Assembly: GCA_007119395.1 (NCBI GenBank)
Contig: SKPS01000293.1
Location: 1 to 5,139, forward strand
Reading direction: 5' to 3'
Source: Lentimicrobiaceae bacterium
GTDB taxonomy: Bacteria > Bacteroidota > Bacteroidia > Bacteroidales > SKPS01
DNA length: 5,139 nt
In this document: positions 1 to 4,960 of the stretch, one piece after another
Numbering within the stretch: the first letter of the stretch is position 1
Layout: each line of letters begins with the position of its first letter
Notes under the pieces: generated by a model
Told to the model about the DNA's origin: nothing
The model's input: the letters and a program-made list of their open reading frames with translations, nothing else
Database searches by the model: none
Position numbers and translations under genes: made by a program

Positions 1-554
1 CCCATCAGGTAACGGATGATCTGCCCGTCGGGGCTCAGCATGATGATGGCCGCCGCATGGATGTAGTCATCAGGACCGTTCGGCAAATACTTGAAACCTA
101 CACTGTCAGTAATGCTGGCAATGTTCAGACTGTCGCCCGTGAAAAACATCCAGCCACTCTCATCTACCTCACGGGTGATCTGGGCAATGTAATTGCGCTT
201 CTTCTCTCGTGCCAATGCCGCATCTTCACGCGGATTAAAACTGATGTTCAATACCTGATACTCCTCACCCAGTATCAGATCTGTCTCGCCAATCACCTTG
301 GCCGTACCATCCATCAAAGGACTACATATCCCCCTGCAACGGTAAAAAACTAGCAACAGCGCCGTAGGCTTGTCGAGCACATCACCCAACACAACCGTGT
401 CACCATGCTCCGTAACAAACCTCAACGTAGTGTCAACGTATTGACCCGTGCGCTCGAATATACCCAAATCCCCCACCGCAGCAGTCGGAATCTGCGCAAC
501 AGCAGGCATGGCAACAACCCAATAAATCAATATTAATATACAATAACGTCTCAT
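1..554 (-). CDS. SCO1/SenC family copper/thiol protein, exported (3' end outside window)
   Basis: SCO proteins are periplasmic or membrane-bound thioredoxin-fold proteins that deliver copper to, or reduce cysteines of, the CuA site of terminal oxidases and related cuproenzymes. Reading the minus strand from the ATG at 554-552 gives 184 codons with no stop before the window edge. Residues 1-20 look like a signal peptide with a type I cleavage site (AVA|Q). The core matches the family: FYRCRGICSPLMDG at about 70-83 carries the CxxxC copper ligands C73 and C77. VLNISFNPRED follows at about 101-111, and YIHAAAIIMLSPDG at 164-177 supplies the distal His ligand H166. The proline usual after the first Cys is Arg here. 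Only the last strand or helix seems to be missing. It is divergent from the HMA lipoprotein gene, and both may act in copper handling. The family is well supported; the client enzyme cannot be seen. Confidence 0.88.
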   Translation of the reverse strand, partial: MRRYCILILIYWVVAMPAVAQIPTAAVGDLGIFERTGQYVDTTLRFVTEHGDTVVLGDVLDKPTALLLVFYRCRGICSPLMDGTAKVIGETDLILGEEYQVLNISFNPREDAALAREKKRNYIAQITREVDESGWMFFTGDSLNIASITDSVGFKYLPNGPDDYIHAAAIIMLSPDGQIIRYLM

Positions 555-645
555 CTGTTTAGTTTTTTCATTCAAAGATCAGATGATTCATCCATGGTGA
601 TGATGGTTATGATTCCAATCATCAAATAAACGGAAAAGATCAATA

Positions 646-653
646 CAAACATA
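646..653 (-). promoter_or_regulatory. Candidate -7 box for the SCO gene
   Basis: On the minus strand this reads TATGTTTG, an exact match to the Bacteroidota -7 consensus TAnnTTTG. It would start transcription near 640 and give a leader of roughly 85 bases before the ATG at 554. No good TTTG -33 element lies about 19 bases upstream, so the call rests on one box in A/T-rich DNA. Confidence 0.35.
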
Positions 654-754
654 GTGTTTTTTAGATAACATCCGACGGACACTTTTTTATTTTGCACATT
701 ATGAATCAGTTGCAGTGTAATTTAGATCATTTCAAAATTTTTCATGCGGTGATT

Positions 755-785
755 TTTGTCAGAAGCCGGCAGATGACTATATTTA
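755..785 (+). promoter_or_regulatory. Candidate Bacteroidota-type promoter for the HMA lipoprotein gene
   Basis: TTTG at 755-758 is followed after 19 bases by TATATTTA at 778-785. This matches the TTTG / TAnnTTTG promoter of Bacteroidota at seven of eight positions in the -7 box, with the usual spacing. Transcription would begin near 790, leaving a leader of about 75 bases before the ATG at 866. It may also drive the flavoenzyme and rsmE genes downstream, since no terminator is visible between them. Confidence 0.5.
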
Positions 786-865
786 CACCTTGAAAACCTC
801 CATGTGCAGACAGGTTATTGTAGGTGGTGGTTTGGGTATAGTTTACTGAATGTTTCACATAGTTA

Positions 866-1210
866 ATGAATGATATGATGAGCAGGTTCTTTTTATTGGG
901 GGCGTTAGTGGTTGCGGTATTGGCAGGATGTGCTGAGCGTGGTGCCCAGCGTGTTGATCCGGATGAGGTTCCGATTGATTCTGATCGTGTTGTAACGGTT
1001 GATTTAAAGGTTGAAGGGATGACCTGTACGGGTTGTGAGAACACGGTCAATTTCGCCATTGAGGAGATCTATGGTGTAACGGAAGTGGAGTCTGATTTTT
1101 CAGCTTCTTGGGCACGTGTTTCGTATGACACGTTGTTGGTAACGCATGGTATGATTGCCCGTGCTGTAACGGATCGTGGTTACACTTTTTCGGGCGTTAT
1201 AGAGGAGTAG
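866..1210 (+). CDS. HMA-domain lipoprotein (heavy-metal/copper-binding)
   Basis: The product has 114 residues. An N-terminal hydrophobic stretch ends in the lipobox LAGC with the lipidation cysteine at C22, so the mature protein should be a membrane-anchored lipoprotein in the periplasm. A short acidic linker follows. Residues about 42-112 form one HMA (MerP/Atx1-like) domain, with GMTCTGC at 51-57 giving the metal-binding pair C54 and C57. The domain sequence then runs through IYGVTEVESDF and ends near RGYTFSG, as in other HMA domains. Such domains bind Cu(I) or a similar soft metal and pass it on. An in-frame TAG at 860-862 limits the start to ATG 866, 875 or 878; the later two give a more typical signal peptide. 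It is divergent from a SCO-type gene and lies 40 bases before the flavoenzyme gene. Metal identity and partner are inferred, not shown. Confidence 0.85.
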   Translation: MNDMMSRFFLLGALVVAVLAGCAERGAQRVDPDEVPIDSDRVVTVDLKVEGMTCTGCENTVNFAIEEIYGVTEVESDFSASWARVSYDTLLVTHGMIARAVTDRGYTFSGVIEE

Positions 1211-1250
1211 GGTGCTGAAACAAAGGGTATTTTCTGTTTGTTAGATAGCC

Positions 1251-2900
1251 ATGATGATCAAAAACAATGACAAATTCCGGCAGCGACGGCCGGGTGATAT
1301 GCAGAGGGAGCTGTCGTCGCGGTGTATTTCAGGACGTCCGTTTCAACATGTGAGTGGTTCCGGTGTAGCGGATGATGCGGTGAGGCCTTCGGTTGAAGGC
1401 TCATCTGTTGATCCTGTGAGGCTGGAGCCTGCTGGTTTTCCTGATGAAGTATTTGATTACACTGCGTTGGCCCGTCAGGGCTTGCCGGCTGCAGGGGGTA
1501 AGCCGGCCGTGGTGGCCATCATTGGTGCCGGAGCATCGGGCTTGTTGGCTGCCATGGAGCTACTGAGAGCTGGGCACTACCCTGTGGTCTTTGAAGCCTC
1601 AGAGCGAATCGGAGGACGACTCTATACCGTGCGCGAATTCGATGACCCAAAGGTGTATGCTGAAATGGGAAGCATGCGTGTGCCTCCGGTGCACCGAACC
1701 CTGATGCATTACCTTGACCTTTTTAATATTCCTACCCGCAGGTTCCCAAATCCCAACAACGTGAAAACCTGCTACTATATCAATGGGAAAAAAGAGTTCG
1801 GCAGTCCTGACAACCAACTCCCCTGGGTGGAGGCGTTGCTGAACCGCTGGGAGGCTGCTATTTTGCCGTTTGCCGAGCGTATGCAAGCATTGTGGAACGA
1901 TCCGGAGGCCCGCACCAACGAGTGGGCAAAGATCCGTGAACGTTATGGCCGTATGAGCTTCAGAGACTTTCTGAAAGATCAGTCGTGGACCATCGATGAG
2001 ATTGAACTGTTTGCTGCGGTAGGCTTCGGTGTGGGAGGTTACGGGCCGCTGTATGGTATCAGCTTCCTGGAGATACTCCGTATCAACCTGTGTCGCTGGG
2101 ATGATGATCAGCGTGAGATAGTCGGAGGGAACGACCTGCTGGCCCATGGCCTGCATGAGCACAAAGTGAAAGCACGTGACGGGGAGTTCTATTCACTGAA
2201 AGATCTGGGGCTGGTGAACACCTTTACCCCGGTGACGCACATTGACCGGGATGACGAGGGGCGCCTGCTCCTTTCAACACGTCAGGGTGATACATTTCTT
2301 GCAGATGCGGTGATTGTTACGGCCCAAACCTCTGCCATCCAGATGGAGCTTAACATCCGTCGTGACCTGCTCAACCACAAGCAGTGGCGTGCCATCTGGA
2401 ACAGCCACCACATGTCGTCGGGGAAGATTTTTCTGGAGACCACCACGGCTTTCTGGAAGGAGCCGGGATCGGAGATCACCACCACCATCAGTGATCTCCC
2501 GATCAGGGGCACCTATCTGTTTGATTTTGAAGACACCGATGGTGGCTTGATCTGCATCAGCTACACCTGGGAGGATGACAGCCGCAAATGGCACGCTTCA
2601 GACATAGAGGAGCGGGCGGAGAAGTCCATTGAGATGCTGGAAGAGATCTATGGTGTTAACAGCATCAGGCCACATGTGGTGACTGCCTATGGCTTCAGTT
2701 GGGAGGAGATGCCCGGCTACAGGGGCGCTTTCAGACAGTACTACCCCGATCAGCACCACTACTATGAGGCACTGGCGCAACCTTCGAACAACATCTGGTT
2801 TGCCGGTGACGGTGTGTCGTATGCTGCCGGCTGGATAGAGGGGGCACTCCGTTCAGGTCTGCGGGCAGCCAACGAAATTGCCATCAAATTTCAGCTGTAG
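1251..2900 (+). CDS. FAD-dependent tryptophan 2-monooxygenase / L-amino-acid oxidase family enzyme
   Basis: This 549-residue flavoenzyme belongs to the amine oxidase group that includes bacterial tryptophan 2-monooxygenase (IaaM), phenylalanine and lysine monooxygenases and L-amino-acid oxidases. These oxidise an amino acid at C-alpha and either release the imino acid or decarboxylate it to an amide. Visible motifs are the Rossmann GAGASG at 92-97, E115 for the FAD ribose, GGR at 121-123 and AEMGSMRVP at 137-145. R143 of that motif aligns with the carboxylate-binding arginine of IaaM. SSGKIF carries K392, the lysine conserved near flavin N5. SYTWEDD, W484, FAGDG at 517-521 and WIEGA at 528-532 complete the set. 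Residues before about 63 have no family counterpart and are not a clear signal peptide, so the true start could be later (for example ATG 1299). No amidase gene (iaaH) is nearby. The family is firm; the substrate is unknown. Confidence 0.88.
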   Translation: MMIKNNDKFRQRRPGDMQRELSSRCISGRPFQHVSGSGVADDAVRPSVEGSSVDPVRLEPAGFPDEVFDYTALARQGLPAAGGKPAVVAIIGAGASGLLAAMELLRAGHYPVVFEASERIGGRLYTVREFDDPKVYAEMGSMRVPPVHRTLMHYLDLFNIPTRRFPNPNNVKTCYYINGKKEFGSPDNQLPWVEALLNRWEAAILPFAERMQALWNDPEARTNEWAKIRERYGRMSFRDFLKDQSWTIDEIELFAAVGFGVGGYGPLYGISFLEILRINLCRWDDDQREIVGGNDLLAHGLHEHKVKARDGEFYSLKDLGLVNTFTPVTHIDRDDEGRLLLSTRQGDTFLADAVIVTAQTSAIQMELNIRRDLLNHKQWRAIWNSHHMSSGKIFLETTTAFWKEPGSEITTTISDLPIRGTYLFDFEDTDGGLICISYTWEDDSRKWHASDIEERAEKSIEMLEEIYGVNSIRPHVVTAYGFSWEEMPGYRGAFRQYYPDQHHYYEALAQPSNNIWFAGDGVSYAAGWIEGALRSGLRAANEIAIKFQL

Positions 2901-2903
2901 CCC

Positions 2904-3614
2904 ATGTATCTCTTTTATCACCCTGGCATCAACGAGGCAGATACCATCACGCTCTCTCCCGAGGAGTCGAAGCATTGTGCCAAAGTGCTGCGGCAAAAGG
3001 TGGGCGATACCCTGTATATCACCAATGGCATGGGGGAGCTGTTTTCCGGTAACCTCACGGAGGTTCACCCTGCAGCATGCGTGGTACAGATAACCGGTAA
3101 GCGGCCTGGTGTTGACAGCCACTACAAGCGTTTGCACCTGGCGGTTTCTCCACTGCGCAATCCGGCACGTTTCGACTGGCTTCTGGAGAAAGCGACCGAA
3201 GCGGGTGCAGGTGAAATCACACCGGTGATCTGCCATCGTACCGAACGCCATCAGGTGAAAACAGCGCGTTGGCATAAGATCGTGGTGGCGGCAATGAAAC
3301 AATCACTGCGCACCCGTTTTCCGGTGCTCAACAATCCGGTATCGCTGTCGCAGTTTCATGAAACCCTCACAACCCGGCAACGCTTTATCGCATATTGTGG
3401 AGAGGATCACGCAACGGCACCGCTTCATCACGCACTGCAACCTGACCTCGATGCCATCGTACTCATTGGCCCCGAAGGGGATTTTACAGCCGAAGAGGTA
3501 GAGAGGGCGATCCAACACGGTTTTACGCCGGTTACCCTGGGGAGAACAAGGCTCCGGTCAGAAACAGCCGCCCTGTCAGCATGCTTCATCTTCAAGCAGT
3601 TAAACAGCTACTGA
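2904..3614 (+). CDS. rsmE: 16S rRNA (uracil-1498-N3)-methyltransferase RsmE
   Basis: RsmE uses S-adenosylmethionine to methylate N3 of U1498 in helix 44 of 16S rRNA, in the cytoplasm on assembled small subunits. The 236 residues are the usual length. The N-terminal PUA-like domain (about 1-70) holds SPEESKHCAKVLR and VGDTLYITNG. The SPOUT domain follows with RFDWLLEKATEAG around 89-101 and MKQSLR at 131-136. The knotted AdoMet-binding region has IGPEGDF at 188-194 and LGRTRLRSETA at 212-222, the two signature motifs. The start MYLFY is typical of Bacteroidota members of the family. The ATG lies three bases after the flavoenzyme stop codon, which suggests co-transcription and possibly coupled translation. 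No frameshift or missing motif is seen. Confidence 0.95.
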   Translation: MYLFYHPGINEADTITLSPEESKHCAKVLRQKVGDTLYITNGMGELFSGNLTEVHPAACVVQITGKRPGVDSHYKRLHLAVSPLRNPARFDWLLEKATEAGAGEITPVICHRTERHQVKTARWHKIVVAAMKQSLRTRFPVLNNPVSLSQFHETLTTRQRFIAYCGEDHATAPLHHALQPDLDAIVLIGPEGDFTAEEVERAIQHGFTPVTLGRTRLRSETAALSACFIFKQLNSY

Positions 3615-3651
3615 CGCCATTTGCACCTCTGAACATCCAACTGCCGGAAAA

Positions 3652-3674
3652 GCTTGCATTGCAAGCGCCCGGGC
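3652..3674 (+). other. Short hairpin plus palindrome downstream of rsmE
   Basis: GCTTGC-ATT-GCAAGC at 3652-3666 forms a perfect 6-bp stem with a 3-base loop. It is followed at once by the palindrome GCCCGGGC at 3667-3674. It lies 37 bases after the rsmE stop and could stabilise or help end that transcript. No T-tract follows, so it is not a standard intrinsic terminator. Confidence 0.35.
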
Positions 3675-3718
3675 ACTCTTCAAACCCTTCTTTGTCATCA
3701 CACAGATTGCAAAAGAGA

Positions 3719-3731
3719 TGCATTGCCATGG
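3719..3731 (+). repeat. 13-bp direct repeat, left copy
   Basis: TGCATTGCCATGG is identical to the copy at 4198-4210; the adjoining bases differ on both sides, so the repeat is exactly 13 bases. It is a possible target-site duplication of the element between the copies. Confidence 0.75.
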
Positions 3732-3819
3732 TAGTTTCTTTTTTTTTTTGAGATACGGAGGATACATTGTGTGCTTTTTATGAGGATAAGGTCGGAGCAC
3801 GACAATTTGGGTAATGTTT

Positions 3820-3831
3820 GAAAAGCTTTTC
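3820..3831. repeat. 12-bp perfect palindrome
   Basis: GAAAAGCTTTTC is its own reverse complement. It sits inside the structured spacer and has no evident partner gene. It could be a protein-binding site or simply part of the repeat element. Confidence 0.4.
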
Positions 3832-3844
3832 CAGAGCCATATAT

Positions 3845-3875
3845 CGGTCTTTTTTTTTGGACCGGGGATTTTTTT
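3845..3875 (+). terminator. Weak terminator-like hairpin with T-tract
   Basis: CGGTC at 3845-3849 pairs with GACCG at 3860-3864 around a ten-base T-rich loop. GGGA and seven T residues (3869-3875) follow. A five-base stem with a long loop is poor for an intrinsic terminator, and it lies more than 230 bases past rsmE, so the call is tentative. Confidence 0.25.
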
Positions 3876-3881
3876 AGTTCC

Positions 3882-3915
3882 CGCAGAAAGGCGCAAAAAC
3901 AACGCAGAAAGGCGC
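3882..3915. repeat. Tandem duplication, 21-bp period
   Basis: CGCAGAAAGGCGC occurs at 3882-3894 and again at 3903-3915, giving a 21-base period; the eight bases between are A-rich. The style (CGCAGAAAGG, GCGCAAA) resembles the ACAAAGG units in the palindrome 60 bases further on, so the two may be relics of one repeat family. It does not form an open protein repeat of any note. Confidence 0.6.
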
Positions 3916-3947
3916 TGAAATCCTGACTTCACACGCGTTGCAAACTG

Positions 3948-3973
3948 TAATACGACTTCGTGTCGTTTTATTA
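3948..3973. repeat. Small imperfect hairpin before the large palindrome
   Basis: TAATACGAC at 3948-3956 pairs with GTCGT-TTT-ATTA at 3962-3973 around the loop TTCGT, with three bulged T residues. The central stem of five base pairs followed by a T-rich stretch could act as a weak terminator on the plus strand. Confidence 0.35.
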
Positions 3974-3975
3974 GG

Positions 3976-4071
3976 TTTTTTAACCACAAAGGCCACCATG
4001 GCTTTCGCAAAGGCCACAAAGATCCTCTTTGTGTACATTGCGCCAACTTTGTGACCTCTGTGGTTAAAAAA
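3976..4071. repeat. 96-bp imperfect palindrome (intergenic repeat)
   Basis: The two arms are centred near 4023. The outer 21 bases (TTTTTTAACCACAAAGG onward, from 3976) match the reverse complement of the last 21 (to 4071) with only two mismatches. The apex is CACAAAGA-TCC-TCTTTGTG at 4015-4033, a perfect 8-bp stem. The next eight bases on each side match at five positions, and the middle arms match only in part. As RNA it would fold into a long interrupted hairpin whichever strand is read. Repeats built on AACCACAAAGG units are familiar from intergenic regions of Bacteroidota, though I know no formal name for the family. It may be a dispersed genomic repeat or a bidirectional terminator. Confidence 0.7.
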
Positions 4072-4197
4072 ATCATTCAGTAGATATGTACCCCCTTCGT
4101 ATGCTACACCCAGCCTCCAGTATCGTAAGCATTGTATACGGGATTTGCTCCTCGGGTATAAGCACATTATAATCAGCACCTCAAAAAAAGAGACTGC

Positions 4198-4210
4198 TGC
4201 ATTGCCATGG
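4198..4210 (+). repeat. 13-bp direct repeat, right copy
   Basis: This is the second copy of TGCATTGCCATGG. It ends 27 bases before the TATCTTTG box of the DUF4159 gene, so the putative element stops just upstream of that promoter. Confidence 0.75.
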
Positions 4211-4237
4211 AAAGAAAAGAAACTGATCAGAATGTTG

Positions 4238-4245
4238 TATCTTTG
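4238..4245 (+). promoter_or_regulatory. -7 promoter box of the DUF4159 gene
   Basis: TATCTTTG, followed by CA, is an exact TAnnTTTG match in its most common Bacteroidota form. Transcription would start near 4250, leaving only about ten bases before ATG 4261, so the mRNA would be nearly leaderless. There is no TTTG at the expected -33 position; that stretch is A-rich (4211-4222). Confidence 0.6.
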
Positions 4246-4260
4246 CAGAAACAACCCTGA

Positions 4261-4935
4261 ATGATGAAATCTTTTTTCCGATGGTCGGTATTGGTTGTGC
4301 TGGTGTTGTTGATGACGGCCTCAGACACACCCCGACGCACTCCGGTGGTGCATATTGCACTGCTGAAATACAACGGTGGTGGCGACTGGTATGCCAACCC
4401 GACGGCATTGCCCAATCTGATCGAATTTTGCAACCGCAACCTGGGCACCAACCTGGCCAGGGAGCCACACACTGTGATGCCCGGAAGTGATGAAGTTTTC
4501 AATTACCCGTTTCTTCACATGACAGGGCATGGCAATGTGTTTTTTTCTGAGCAGGAAGCAGCCAACCTCCGCACCTATCTGATGGCGGGTGGCTTTCTTC
4601 ATATCGACGACAACTACGGCATGGATCCCTACGTTCGTCCTCAAATGAAAAAAGTGTTTCCCGAATACGACCTGGTTGAACTCCCTTTTTCGTACCCTAT
4701 ATATCACCAGAAGTATCCTTTCCCGCAAGGGTTGCCAAAAATCCATGAACACGATGGCAAGCCACCTCAGGGATTTGGCATTATACACGAAGGCAGGCTG
4801 GTGTGTTTTTACACCTATGAGACCGATCTGGGAAACGGATGGGAGGATGCAGAGGTGCACAACAACAGTGAAGAGACCCGGCTGAAGGCTTTGCGAATGG
4901 GAGCAAACATCATTCAGTATGTTTTCACGCGTTAA
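4261..4935 (+). CDS. DUF4159 domain-containing exported protein
   Basis: The 224-residue product starts with a basic tip and a hydrophobic core (about 8-18), ending at TAS-D near 21-22. This is a plausible signal peptide, so the protein is likely periplasmic. The rest is one DUF4159 domain, recognised from LLKYNGGGDWYANPTALPNL at 34-53, PFLHMTGHGNVFFS at 83-96, GGFLHIDDNYGMDPY from 110, LPFSYPIYHQKYPFP and the late YETDLGNGWED. These segments are strongly conserved in Bacteroidota members. The biochemical role is unknown; the His/Asp-rich GHG and HIDDN motifs hint at a metal- or ligand-binding site, but that is inference. ATG 4264 is an alternative start. A lipoprotein gene follows after 25 bases, probably in the same transcript. 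Confidence 0.9.
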   Translation: MMKSFFRWSVLVVLVLLMTASDTPRRTPVVHIALLKYNGGGDWYANPTALPNLIEFCNRNLGTNLAREPHTVMPGSDEVFNYPFLHMTGHGNVFFSEQEAANLRTYLMAGGFLHIDDNYGMDPYVRPQMKKVFPEYDLVELPFSYPIYHQKYPFPQGLPKIHEHDGKPPQGFGIIHEGRLVCFYTYETDLGNGWEDAEVHNNSEETRLKALRMGANIIQYVFTR

Positions 4936-4960
4936 GAGCACTTCATCAACTGATATCATC

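Larger units (their letters stand above)
555..865. other. Divergent intergenic region, SCO gene / HMA lipoprotein gene
   Basis: This 311-base A/T-rich stretch separates two divergently transcribed copper-type genes. I see no RNA gene and no convincing protein gene in it. It holds a well-spaced forward promoter candidate and a weaker reverse -7 box, listed separately. Upstream of the SCO start the minus strand reads AAAAAACTAAACAG, A-rich with no Shine-Dalgarno sequence, as is usual in Bacteroidota. No clear palindromic operator such as a copper-responsive repressor site was found by eye. Confidence 0.6.
3719..4210. mobile_element. Possible non-autonomous (MITE-like) insertion flanked by 13-bp direct repeats
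   Basis: The exact 13-mer TGCATTGCCATGG occurs at 3719-3731 and 4198-4210, bracketing about 466 bases. Just inside, the ends mirror each other. The left end reads GTAGTTTC-T11-GAG (3731-3752). The right end, on the minus strand from 4197, reads GCAGTCTC-T7-GAG. The eight outer bases differ at two positions and the T-run differs in length; beyond about 20 bases the similarity becomes weak. Direct repeats outside imperfect terminal inverted repeats, with no gene inside, are the layout of a small non-autonomous transposon with a target-site duplication. Thirteen bases is long but not unknown for such duplications. Chance repetition in an A/T-rich spacer remains possible, and no transposase is present in the window. 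Confidence 0.4.
3615..4260. other. Gene-free, structure-rich intergenic region between rsmE and the DUF4159 gene
   Basis: These 646 bases carry no credible coding sequence. The long minus-strand open frames here read through poly-T tracts and the palindrome, and they match no family I know. The region holds a short hairpin after rsmE, a possible small insertion element, a tandem repeat, a large palindrome and a promoter, each listed separately. No tRNA or other recognisable RNA gene was seen. Confidence 0.7.

Noticed and set aside
57..353. 98-codon plus-strand open frame
   Set aside because: It is antisense to the SCO gene, whose copper motif and signal peptide are clear on the other strand.
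802..849. 15-codon mini-ORF (MCRQVIVGGGLGIVY) in the leader of the HMA lipoprotein gene
   Set aside because: It could be a leader peptide, but there is no ribosome-binding signal, no attenuator hairpin after it and no metal-rich motif; chance is the simpler reading.
1251..1300. Twin-arginine signal in RQRRPGD at the flavoenzyme N-terminus
   Set aside because: The required hydrophobic stretch after the arginines is missing, so export by the Tat route is not supported.
1599..2162. 187-codon minus-strand open frame
   Set aside because: It lies wholly antisense to the conserved core of the flavoenzyme and shows no protein-family features.
3948..3957. TAATACGACT, the first ten bases of the phage T7 promoter
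   Set aside because: The match stops there (TCGTGTCG follows), no phage genes are present, and the bases are part of a small local hairpin.
3600..4076. 158-codon minus-strand open frame through the rsmE / DUF4159 spacer
   Set aside because: It reads through poly-A/T tracts, the tandem repeat and the palindrome. Its Trp/Lys-rich, low-complexity sequence is what such repeats give by chance, and it matches no family.
3874..4254. 126-codon minus-strand open frame with FFNHRGHK-like sequence
   Set aside because: That segment is the translation of the palindrome arm (TTTAACCACAAAGG units). It starts inside the DUF4159 promoter region, so a real gene is unlikely.
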